A stretch of DNA of 64,000 bases from Acuticoccus sp963704595 (GTDB lineage: Bacteria; Pseudomonadota; Alphaproteobacteria; Rhizobiales; Amorphaceae). Under the pieces are notes generated by a model. It saw nothing but the letters and a program-made list of their open reading frames with translations. It did no database searches and had not been told where the DNA came from. The first letter of the stretch is position 1. Every line of letters starts with the position of its first letter. Made by a program: the position numbers and the translations under genes. Below, piece by piece: positions 42,547-50,523 of this stretch. Location of the stretch: assembly GCA_963704595.1 (NCBI GenBank), contig OY969922.1, forward strand, positions 2,976,001-3,040,000, written 5' to 3'.

Positions 42547-44979
42547 TCAGGCCGACGGCTCGGCCCCCCAGATGTCCGCCGCATACCCGCGGATCGTCCG
42601 ATCCGAGGAAAACCAGCCGCACTGCGCCGTGTTGAGGACTGCGCTGCGGACCCAGGCCGCGGGGTCCTGCCACGCGTCGTCCACCCGCCGCTGCGCCGCG
42701 TAGTAGGCGTCGAAGTCGGCGCACAGCATGAACCAGTCGCGGTGGCGCAGGTCCTCGGTCAGCGGGCGGAAGCGGCCGGGATCGTCGGGCGAGAAGGCGC
42801 CGCGCTCGATGTCCTCGATCACCTCGCGCATCCGCGGCGAGCGCTCGATGCATTCCGACGCGCTGTAGTGCCCGCGCAGCGAGGCGACCTCCGCCGCCGT
42901 AAGGCCGAAGATGAAGATGTTGTCCGGCCCGACCCGCTCGGCGATCTCGACGTTGGCGCCGTCCAGCGTCCCGATGGTGAGCGCGCCGTTGAGGGCGAAC
43001 TTCATGTTGCCGGTGCCGGAGGCTTCCATGCCGGCGGTGGAGATCTGCTCGGAAAGGTCCGCCGCCGGGATCAGCCGTTCCGCCATCGAGACGTTGTAGT
43101 TGGCGGGGAAGACGATCCTGAGGCGCCCGTCTAGGCTCTCGTCGGTGTTCACCACCGCGGCGACGTCGTTGATCAGCTTGATGATGAGCTTGGCCATGTG
43201 ATAGCCGGGCGCCGCCTTGCCGCCGAACATTTTTACGCGGGGCGTCCAGTTGGCGCCGGGGTTGCGCTTCATCTCGTTGTACAGCGCGATCGTCTCGAGG
43301 ATGTTGAGGAGCTGGCGCTTGTACTCGTGGAGGCGCTTGATCTGGATGTCGAACATCGCAGACGGGTCGATCGCGACGCCGGAGCGGCGCGCGATGTAGT
43401 CCGCGAGGCGGCGCTTGTTCTCGGCCTTGGCTGCGGCGAAACGCTCGCGGAAGGCGGCGTCGTCGGCATAGGGGGTGAGCTCGGCGAGGCGCTCGAGGTC
43501 CTTCACCCAGGCGTCGCCGATTGTGTCGAGGAGCAGCGCGCGCAGCGGCGGGTTGCAGCTGTAGAGCCAGCGCCGCGGGGTGACGCCGTTGGTCTCGTTG
43601 ACCACGCGGTCGGGGTGGAGATCGTGGAGCTCGCCGAACACCGTTTCCTTGACGAGCTCGGTGTGGAGCGCGGAGACGCCGTTGACCCGCCGGGCCATGA
43701 TGAAGGCGAGGTTGCCCATGCGGACCTCGCCGTGGTCGATGGCGCGCACCGACGCGCTCATCGTGCGACCGGCCTTGGCGCAGTCGCTGGCGTGGCGGTC
43801 GTCGATCCGCTCGATGAGGCCGATGTGGCGCGGCAGGACGTGGCGCATCAGGTCGTAGGACCAGCGCTCCAGCGCTTCGGGCATCAGGGTGTGGTTGGTG
43901 TAGTTGAGGCAGCCCGACGCAAGGTCGAATGCCTCGTTGAAGGCGAGCCCCCGCTCGTCGACGAGGAGGCGGATGAGTTCCGGCCCCGCGATCGCGGGAT
44001 GGGTGTCGTTGAGCTGGATCGCGACCTTGTGCGGCAGGAGCGACAGATCCTCGTACTGCTTCTCGAACCGGCGCAGGATGTCGCGCAGGGATGCGGCGGT
44101 GAAGAAATATTCCTGCCGAAGGCGCAGCTCGCGGCCCTGCGGCGTCGAATTGTCCGGGTAAAGGACGCGGCTGATGGTGCGGGCGAGCATCGCAGGCGTC
44201 GCGGCCGCGACATGGTCGCCGCGGTTGAAGGCGGACAGCTCGAACGCGCGCGTCGGCTGCGCCGCCCAGAGGCGCAGCGTGTTCACCCATTCGCCGCGCC
44301 AGCCGGGGATCGGCGTGTCGTAGGCGGCGGCGATCACCGTTTCGGCCGGGTTCCAGCGGGCGCTGTCGCGCTCGCCGTAGACGACGTCCCCGCCGAAGCC
44401 GATCGGGATCGCAGCCTCGGGCCGCTCGAACTCGAAGACGTGGGCCTGCGCCAGCCAGTCCTCGGCCTCCTCGGTCTGCCAGCCATGGTCGAACCCCTGG
44501 CGGAACAGGCCATGGTCGTAGCGGATGCCGTAGCCGTAGGCGGGCAGGCCGACGGAGGCCATGGAATCCATGAAGCACGCGGCCAGCCGGCCGAGGCCGC
44601 CGTTGCCGAGCGCCGCGTCAGGCTCGTCGAGGACGACACGGTCGTAGTCGATCCCGATCGCCTCCATCGCGGCGCGCGCATTGTCCTCGAGGCCGAGGTT
44701 GACGGTCGCGTCGTGCAGCAGGCGGCCGATCAGGAATTCCAGCGAGAGGTAGTAGACCCGCTTTCCGTCCTGCCGGTAGACGCGGCGCGTGGTCTCGAAC
44801 CAGGGGACGACCACCTCGTCGCGGATCGCGCGCGAGAGGGCGAGGCGCCAGTCGGTGAGCTTTGCCGCGTTGCGGTCCTTGCCGAAGGAGAACACCAGGT
44901 GATGCTCGATGCGCCTGCGCAGCGTCTCTGCACCCGCGGTGCGAGCGCTGGCAAAGTCGGTGATGCTGAAGTCGTCCAT
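42547..44979 (-). CDS. glgP: Glycogen/starch/alpha-glucan phosphorylase
   Basis: An 810-residue PLP enzyme releasing glucose 1-phosphate from glycogen. Landmarks: YYLSLEFLIGRLLHDA, GNGGLGRLAACFMDS, QLNDTHPAIAGPELIRLL, FPANYNVSMAERLIPAADLSEQIS split motifs, and EASGTGNMKFALNG holding the PLP-binding lysine. Normal length. The ATG at 44979 has AAGG nine bases upstream; another ATG 15 codons earlier has no ribosome site. No other glycogen genes are in the window. Divergent from a solute-binding protein gene. Confidence 0.95.
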   Translation of the reverse strand: MDDFSITDFASARTAGAETLRRRIEHHLVFSFGKDRNAAKLTDWRLALSRAIRDEVVVPWFETTRRVYRQDGKRVYYLSLEFLIGRLLHDATVNLGLEDNARAAMEAIGIDYDRVVLDEPDAALGNGGLGRLAACFMDSMASVGLPAYGYGIRYDHGLFRQGFDHGWQTEEAEDWLAQAHVFEFERPEAAIPIGFGGDVVYGERDSARWNPAETVIAAAYDTPIPGWRGEWVNTLRLWAAQPTRAFELSAFNRGDHVAAATPAMLARTISRVLYPDNSTPQGRELRLRQEYFFTAASLRDILRRFEKQYEDLSLLPHKVAIQLNDTHPAIAGPELIRLLVDERGLAFNEAFDLASGCLNYTNHTLMPEALERWSYDLMRHVLPRHIGLIERIDDRHASDCAKAGRTMSASVRAIDHGEVRMGNLAFIMARRVNGVSALHTELVKETVFGELHDLHPDRVVNETNGVTPRRWLYSCNPPLRALLLDTIGDAWVKDLERLAELTPYADDAAFRERFAAAKAENKRRLADYIARRSGVAIDPSAMFDIQIKRLHEYKRQLLNILETIALYNEMKRNPGANWTPRVKMFGGKAAPGYHMAKLIIKLINDVAAVVNTDESLDGRLRIVFPANYNVSMAERLIPAADLSEQISTAGMEASGTGNMKFALNGALTIGTLDGANVEIAERVGPDNIFIFGLTAAEVASLRGHYSASECIERSPRMREVIEDIERGAFSPDDPGRFRPLTEDLRHRDWFMLCADFDAYYAAQRRVDDAWQDPAAWVRSAVLNTAQCGWFSSDRTIRGYAADIWGAEPSA

Positions 44980-45197
44980 CCACGAAACCTTCTGGCCGGG
45001 AGACGCCACGCGGCGCCCCGTCATTGCGGAAACAATCGAACCCGACGGGCTTGCTTTCGTACAGTCCCTTCCGACCGTTGCGGGGGGCTATCGCGGGGGT
45101 GATTGCATTTCTGGCGGGGAGTTGTGTCTTATTCGTCCCAGCTTCCACGTTTCGCCGGCCAGCAGGCGGCCCCCCGCCCCGCCCTTCGAAAGACCCG

Positions 45198-46559
45198 ATG
45201 ACCCTCACCATCGCACTCGAAAAGGTCGACTTCGTGCCGCCGGAGCGCTGCACGGACGACGCCTCGCTCCTCACGCTGAAAACGCTGGCGCTGGAACCGC
45301 TCCTCACCTGGGCGAACGGGCGCGTCGGCCCCGGCCTCTGCCACCATTACTCGCACGACGGAACTGCCCGGCGCTGGCGTTTCGAGATCCGCCCCGGCGC
45401 CGTCTTCCACGACGGCACGCCCTGCCGCGCCGCGGATATCCTCGCCTTCATCAAGGCGATCCTCGGCTCGCGCGACGGCTTCGGCATGAAGTGGGCCTAC
45501 GCCGACTATCTCGCAGGCACGACGCTCACCGCAGCGTCGGAAACGGTGGTCGAGGCAGTCTCGCCGGAGCCGTTCGCCGACCTTCCCGAGATCTTCTCCG
45601 AATTCTTCGTCGCGAAGGCGGATGCGGACGGGCACGGCACCATCGGCACCGGCCGCTGGCGGGTCGCCTCGCTCAGGCCCGGCGACCGCGCCGTGCTGGA
45701 GGCCGAAGGGCGTCAGCTCACGTTCGTGGCGATGGCCGACGCCGCAGCGCGCCTCGCCGCCGTGACGGAGGGCACGGTCGATGCCGCGCTCAATGTCGAA
45801 CGGGTGCCCGGCCCGCCGGTAGAATCCCCCGCGCTCAGGTTCGGCTCGACGCTCAACACATTGTCGGTGATGGCCTACTTCAACTGCCGGTCCGGGCCGT
45901 TCGCGGACGCGTCGCTGCGGCGCGCCGCCAACCTCGCGGTCGACCGGGAGCGGCTGATCGCGGAGGTCTTCGGCGGGCGGGCCGAGGCGGCCGCCACCGT
46001 GGTCAGCCCGTTCCACCTCGGTATGGCGCACCGCACCGTCGCGCCGTTTCCGCACGACCCCGCGGAAGCGCGCCGTCTCGTGGGCGACCGCCGCCCCGCC
46101 GTCACCCTGCGCACCCCCACCCACATGCCGGACCGCGCGCCGGAAATCGCCGAGGCGGTCGCGCGCGACCTCGAGGCCGCCGGCTTCGCGGTCACGGTGG
46201 ATCTCGTCACCGACCGCCCCGGCTATGCCCGGCGGATCGGTGCCGGCGACATGGGCGACCTCGCCATCTTCGATTCCTCGCCCCACAGCACCTACCGCAT
46301 CCTCCAGGACAAGGTTTCGTCCGTCCGCAAGGGCACGTGGTGGCAGGGCTTCAGCGACCCCGCGATCGACCGGCTGATCGAGGCTGCCGCCCGGACCGTA
46401 GGTGACGAGGCCCGCGCCGCCGCCTATGCCGCCGCGCTCGACGCCTTGCGAGACAACCCGCCGTGGCTTTTCCTCGTGCACCCTGTCGAGGTGTTCGCGG
46501 CACGGCCGGGCGTCACTGGCCTGTCCATCGACAACAGGGGCGTCCTCGGCGTCGCCTGA
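45198..46559 (+). CDS. Family 5 extracellular solute-binding protein-like
   Basis: A 453-residue SBP_bac_5 protein: WRFEIRPGAVFHDGTPCRAADIL is the family signature, followed by LRRAANLAVDRERLIAEVFGG. It normally binds peptides, nickel, opines or sugar acids outside the membrane. The ATG at 45198 gives no signal peptide. The frame is open back to a TTG at 45024 and would include a hydrophobic stretch (GAIAGVIAFLAGSCVLFVPA), so a longer exported form is possible. No permease or ATPase genes accompany it. The enolase-superfamily gene follows ten bases after the stop. Confidence 0.75.
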   Translation: MTLTIALEKVDFVPPERCTDDASLLTLKTLALEPLLTWANGRVGPGLCHHYSHDGTARRWRFEIRPGAVFHDGTPCRAADILAFIKAILGSRDGFGMKWAYADYLAGTTLTAASETVVEAVSPEPFADLPEIFSEFFVAKADADGHGTIGTGRWRVASLRPGDRAVLEAEGRQLTFVAMADAAARLAAVTEGTVDAALNVERVPGPPVESPALRFGSTLNTLSVMAYFNCRSGPFADASLRRAANLAVDRERLIAEVFGGRAEAAATVVSPFHLGMAHRTVAPFPHDPAEARRLVGDRRPAVTLRTPTHMPDRAPEIAEAVARDLEAAGFAVTVDLVTDRPGYARRIGAGDMGDLAIFDSSPHSTYRILQDKVSSVRKGTWWQGFSDPAIDRLIEAAARTVGDEARAAAYAAALDALRDNPPWLFLVHPVEVFAARPGVTGLSIDNRGVLGVA

Positions 46560-46569
46560 CGGAGTTTTT

Positions 46570-47784
46570 ATGCGGATCGCGAAGGTCGAGAGTTTCCTGA
46601 TGCAGGCCGGGTCTCCGTCGGAGACCGCGTGGTCGGCAGCGTCCGCCGGCGGGCTCAGCACCTCCGGCACCCGCCACTGGTGTTTTACTCGGGTGACGGC
46701 GGAGGACGGCACATACGGCGTCGGCGAAGGGAGCGGCTGGCCGAAGGTGGTGAAGGCGGCGATCGACGACCTCGCGCCGCTCCTGGTGGGCGAAGATGCG
46801 CGCAACGTGGAGCGCCTCGCCGCGCGGCTTCATCTGGCGCAGATGGGCCACGGGCTCACGGGAACGCCCGGCGCGGGGGCGATCAGCGGCCTCGAGATGG
46901 CGCTGTGGGATCTCAACGGCAAGGCGCTCGGCGTGCCGGTCTGGCGCCTCCTCGGCGGACGCTTCCGCGACCGCGTTCCCGCCTACGCCCACGCCAGCAC
47001 GGTCGAGACCGCCGAGCGGCTCCGCGCCAAGGGCTACCGCGCCTTCAAGTGCGGCGGCGTCAACGAGGCGCTGCGCAAGGTGACGGCGCTGCGCCAAGCG
47101 ATGGGCGACGACATCGACCTTATGGTCGACCTCCACGGCCCGCCCTGGCTTACCCCGGCGGACGCCAAGCGCCTCGTGCGGCAGATGGAGCCGCTCAATC
47201 TCCTCTTCGTCGAGGAGCCCGTCGCGCCGGAGTTTCCGGGCGCGCTCGCAGAGATCCGCGCCGCCACCTGCGTGCCGATCGCGGCCGGCGAACGCACCGC
47301 GCGGCTCCAGGGGCTGGCGCCGCTCATCACAGGCGGCGCGATCGACGTGGCGCAGCCCGATACGGGCCGTTTCGGCGGTATTGCGGAGATGCGCAAGATC
47401 GCGGCAGTCGCCGAGGCGCACGGCGTCACCTTGGCGCCGCACGCGGGGACGCTGGGGCCGGTCGCCGAATTCGCGGCGCTCCACTTCATGGCGTCGATCC
47501 CCAACGCGCTGGCGCTGGAGCGCTTCGGCGAGGACTGGGCGGGCCGCGCAGGCGTCGTCAGCCACACGCCCGAGCTCGTCGACGGGTCGCTCGTCGTCCC
47601 GGACCGGCCGGGCCTCGGCGTCGACATCGATCTCGACTTCATCGCCGCCCATCCGCCCGCGCACAACACCGGCTTGCCCCGCGCGATCCACGAATACGCG
47701 CCCGGGACGGCGGACGAAAATCTCTGCGTCCAGGCCCGGCGGGGTGCGGCTCTGGCGTTCGGGCCGAGGGACGGCGAAACCTAG
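46570..47784 (+). CDS. Mandelate racemase / enolase-superfamily sugar-acid dehydratase
   Basis: A 404-residue enolase-superfamily enzyme. The capping domain is followed by a TIM barrel with YRAFKCGGVNEAL (base lysine strand), MVDLHGPPW (metal Asp), FVEEPVAPE (metal Glu), AAGERTARLQ (metal Glu) and LAPHAGTLGPVAE (histidine). It fits the galactonate/mannonate dehydratase side of the superfamily, removing a proton alpha to a carboxylate. Exact substrate unknown. GGAG precedes the ATG. It ends in a CTAG overlap with the convergent IclR gene. Confidence 0.87.
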   Translation: MRIAKVESFLMQAGSPSETAWSAASAGGLSTSGTRHWCFTRVTAEDGTYGVGEGSGWPKVVKAAIDDLAPLLVGEDARNVERLAARLHLAQMGHGLTGTPGAGAISGLEMALWDLNGKALGVPVWRLLGGRFRDRVPAYAHASTVETAERLRAKGYRAFKCGGVNEALRKVTALRQAMGDDIDLMVDLHGPPWLTPADAKRLVRQMEPLNLLFVEEPVAPEFPGALAEIRAATCVPIAAGERTARLQGLAPLITGGAIDVAQPDTGRFGGIAEMRKIAAVAEAHGVTLAPHAGTLGPVAEFAALHFMASIPNALALERFGEDWAGRAGVVSHTPELVDGSLVVPDRPGLGVDIDLDFIAAHPPAHNTGLPRAIHEYAPGTADENLCVQARRGAALAFGPRDGET

Positions 47785-48563
47785 AACTCGCGCAGATACT
47801 GCTCGGCCGGGCCGTCCGTCTTGATGAGGCTGCGCCGGGTCGAGATCAGCGTCACGACCGCCTGTGCCTGGCCGTGATAGTCGAGCATCGGGCGGGCCAG
47901 CGAGAACAGGCCGGGGCTCGTCTCGTCGCCGCGGTAGATGGTTCCGTCATTCGACTCGCCGCGGATCGCGTCGAGGTCGTGGACCATGTGGGGCGCCTCG
48001 GCGGTAAACACCGGAAGCACCACGTGGTCCGGCAGGTGGCCTGCGAACGCACGGCCGGTCGCGCTGCCGACCACCGGCATCCGCGAGCCAACGGAAAGCT
48101 GGACCGACAGCGGTTCGCGCTCCCGCTCCCAGCGCACGACCATCGCCCCCTTGTCGGTCCAGACACACAGGACCCCGGCGGCGTTTGCCCGCTCCACGAG
48201 CTCGGGCAGTTTCTCGGACGCGCGGCCGATCACGTCGACCCGGGTGAGCGCCGCCATGCCGACTTCTCCGGCAGCATGGCCGAGGTCGTAACTGCCGCTG
48301 CGCTGGTGGTCGACGAATCCGGTCTCGACGAAGCTCACCATGTAACGGTGGACCTTCGCGGGAGACATGCCCACGGATGCCGACAAGTCCCTTAGGGACA
48401 TCGGGCCGTTAGACCGGGAAAGCGCAATCAGGAGTTTAATCCCGACTTCGACGGACTGGACGCCGCGGCTCCTGCCGTCGGATGCCGAGGCTTCGCCGGT
48501 GCTTTCCTCGGCGCCGGCCCCGGAACTGTCGCGGACGTCATCCTGCGCAAAAGGATTTTCCAT
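47781..48563 (-). CDS. IclR-family transcriptional regulator
   Basis: A 260-residue regulator. Winged helix: GVQSVEVGIKLLIALSRSNGPMSLRDLSASVGMSPAKVHRYMVSFVETG (in segments). Ligand domain: VVRWEREREPLSVQLSVGSRMPVVGSATGRAF, characteristic of IclR. These regulators respond to organic acids and control adjacent catabolic genes. The ATG at 48563 is preferred over TTG four codons earlier. It converges with the dehydratase and diverges from the FAH-family gene, so it probably governs this local cluster. Confidence 0.88.
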   Translation of the reverse strand: MENPFAQDDVRDSSGAGAEESTGEASASDGRSRGVQSVEVGIKLLIALSRSNGPMSLRDLSASVGMSPAKVHRYMVSFVETGFVDHQRSGSYDLGHAAGEVGMAALTRVDVIGRASEKLPELVERANAAGVLCVWTDKGAMVVRWEREREPLSVQLSVGSRMPVVGSATGRAFAGHLPDHVVLPVFTAEAPHMVHDLDAIRGESNDGTIYRGDETSPGLFSLARPMLDYHGQAQAVVTLISTRRSLIKTDGPAEQYLREF

Positions 48564-48928
48564 TACGTGCCCCAATCGCGCAAGTTTTTGACAGACACCG
48601 CGTTTTGCATCTGAGGTAGCCTATGCTGTCGCAACTTTCTGTTCCTGTCGTTTGCCGGCAAGCGGGTGAAAGAAACGGCACAGAGAGCCGCAAGGCAAGG
48701 CCTTGGGAACGCCGTCCTTTGAATTTATGGTAGAGTGCATAAATATTCACCCTGTTCGCAAGGCAGGGCTTCGGACGCCACCGTCCGTTTGCGGCGAGAT
48801 TGCGACATCGCAATGAACTTTCAGGTTCCTTCTTGTCGCCCGGACGATGACCTTCGCAGAAATTGCGTTAGAACCGCGCGGCATGAAGCCCGTCAGGGCT
48901 GCGCTCCAAGGCAAGGAACCTCCCAGCA
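48564..48928. promoter_or_regulatory. IclR / FAH-hydrolase divergent regulatory region
   Basis: A 365-base intergenic region, partly A/T-rich. Two symmetric elements stand out: an imperfect repeat at 48721-48748 (GAATTTATG ... CATAAATATTC) and a perfect ATTGCGA-CA-TCGCAAT dyad at 48799-48814. Either could be the operator of the divergently encoded IclR protein; which one is used cannot be told from sequence. Confidence 0.55.
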
Positions 48929-49624
48929 ATGTACGTCATCGATCCGCCGCAGCAGGCCTCGGTCGCAGTCAGCGGCCGGGAACAGCGCTTCCCAGTCCGC
49001 CGCATCTTCTGCGTCGGCCGCAACTACGCGGCCCACGCTCGCGAGATGGGCAAGGACCCGGACCGGGAGCCGCCGTTCTTCTTCACCAAGCCCGCCGATG
49101 CCGTGGTGGAAAGCGGCGTTGCCGTGCCCTACCCGCCGGACACCTCCGACCTTCACCACGAGATCGAGCTCGTCGTCGCCATCGGTGAGCACGCCCGGGC
49201 GATTTCGGTGGAAAACGCCCTCTCGGTGGTCTGGGGCGCTGGTGTCGGGATCGACCTCACCCGCCGTGACCTCCAGGCGGTCGCCAAGACGATGGGCCGC
49301 CCTTGGGATTTCGCGAAGGGCTTCGACAACTCCGCCCCGATCGCCCCGCTCGTGCCGATCGCGGATGTCCCATCCCTCACCAGCGGCCGGATCTATCTTG
49401 AAGTGAACGGCAAGATCCGGCAGGACGCCGACCTTGCGGAGATGATCTGGCCCGTCGCGGACACGATCGCCTACCTGTCCGCCTCGATCGCGCTCGCCCC
49501 CGGCGACCTCATCATGACCGGCACCCCCGCCGGCGTCGCCGCGGTCTCCGCCGGCGACGTTATGACCGGCGGCATCGACGGGCTCGGTACCATCCGCACC
49601 GAGATCGGCCAGCCGCTCGCCTGA
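48929..49624 (+). CDS. Fumarylacetoacetate hydrolase family protein (acylpyruvase-like)
   Basis: A 231-residue FAH-domain protein: FCVGRNYAAHAREMG, FFFTKPADAVVESG, LHHEIELVVAIGEHA with the metal-binding EIE acids, GVGIDLTRRDLQ and a C-terminal PGDLIMTGTPAGV. It resembles fumarylpyruvate hydrolase/acylpyruvase, cleaving a C-C bond in beta-diketo acids, or a related keto-acid hydratase. The ATG at 48929 has AAGGA upstream. Next to the enolase-superfamily dehydratase and IclR genes, it likely acts in the same acid catabolic route (inference). Confidence 0.87.
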   Translation: MYVIDPPQQASVAVSGREQRFPVRRIFCVGRNYAAHAREMGKDPDREPPFFFTKPADAVVESGVAVPYPPDTSDLHHEIELVVAIGEHARAISVENALSVVWGAGVGIDLTRRDLQAVAKTMGRPWDFAKGFDNSAPIAPLVPIADVPSLTSGRIYLEVNGKIRQDADLAEMIWPVADTIAYLSASIALAPGDLIMTGTPAGVAAVSAGDVMTGGIDGLGTIRTEIGQPLA

Positions 49625-49654
49625 CCGGCAACGGCGCCAGACGAAGGGACCGGA

Positions 49655-50518
49655 ATGCCGCGCGAACGCGAATGGGTCGACGAGCACATCAACGCCGACG
49701 CGGGCTTCCGCACTCTCTACGAGGCCGTCGGCGGCGTGCGCAACGTCGCCGGCGCACAGGACCTCGCGGTGTTCCGCAACCCTTCGTTCGGCAGGATGAT
49801 GGTGCTCGACGGCGCCGTTCAGGTCACCGAGCGGGACGAATTCATCTACCACGAGATGATGGCCCACGTGGCGCTCTTCGCCCACGGCGCGGCGCGGCGC
49901 GTGCTCATCATCGGCGGCGGTGACGGCGGCATCGCCCGCGAGGTGCTGCGCCATCGGTCCGTCGAGGCGGTGACGCTGGTCGAGATCGACCGCGCCGTCG
50001 TCGATCTCTGCATCGCCGAGTTTCCCGCCATTTCCGCCGGCGCGTTCGACGACCCCCGCCTCTCGCTGGTGATCGCCGACGGTGCCGCATTCGCCGCCGG
50101 GACGGACATGAATTTCGACGTCATCATCGTCGATTCCCCCGACCCCGTTGGGCCGGGCGCCGCACTGTTCGAGCCACCATTCTACGGCGCCTGCAAGGCC
50201 GCTCTCTCACCCGGCGGGATCATGGTCACGCAGTCCGGAATGCCGTTTCTAACGCCGGACTGGTTCACGCAACACGCGGCAACTCTACGGCAGGCATTCC
50301 CGGCAGCCGCCTTCTTCCTCTCCAGCGTGCCGAGCTACACCGGCGGGCCGATGGCCCACGGCTTCCTTTCGGAAGACGGCAGTACTTCCGCGGCGCCCAT
50401 CGAGACGCTGCGCGAGCGCTTCGCTTCCGCGGGCCTTGTGACGCGGTACTACACGCCCGAGGTGCACCGTGCGGCGTTCGCGCTGCCGCCCTACATCGGC
50501 ACCCTCACGGGCGCCTGA
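49655..50518 (+). CDS. speE: Spermidine synthase
   Basis: A 287-residue aminopropyltransferase. Seen: LAVFRNPSFGRMMVLDGAVQVTERDEFIYHEMMAH (in two segments), the nucleotide site VLIIGGGDGGIAREVLRH, VTLVEIDRAVVDLC and the catalytic DSPDPVGPGAALF. It transfers aminopropyl from decarboxylated SAM to putrescine. Standard length. The SAM decarboxylase gene (speD), often adjacent, is absent here. It follows the FAH gene by 30 bases and converges on the AsmA-like gene. Confidence 0.92.
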   Translation: MPREREWVDEHINADAGFRTLYEAVGGVRNVAGAQDLAVFRNPSFGRMMVLDGAVQVTERDEFIYHEMMAHVALFAHGAARRVLIIGGGDGGIAREVLRHRSVEAVTLVEIDRAVVDLCIAEFPAISAGAFDDPRLSLVIADGAAFAAGTDMNFDVIIVDSPDPVGPGAALFEPPFYGACKAALSPGGIMVTQSGMPFLTPDWFTQHAATLRQAFPAAAFFLSSVPSYTGGPMAHGFLSEDGSTSAAPIETLRERFASAGLVTRYYTPEVHRAAFALPPYIGTLTGA

Positions 50519-50523
50519 ACGGC

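Noticed and set aside
43198..45102. Open frame of 634 codons opposite glgP
   Set aside because: Composition is that of a reverse-complement shadow (long runs of D, V, R, A) and glgP is unambiguous.
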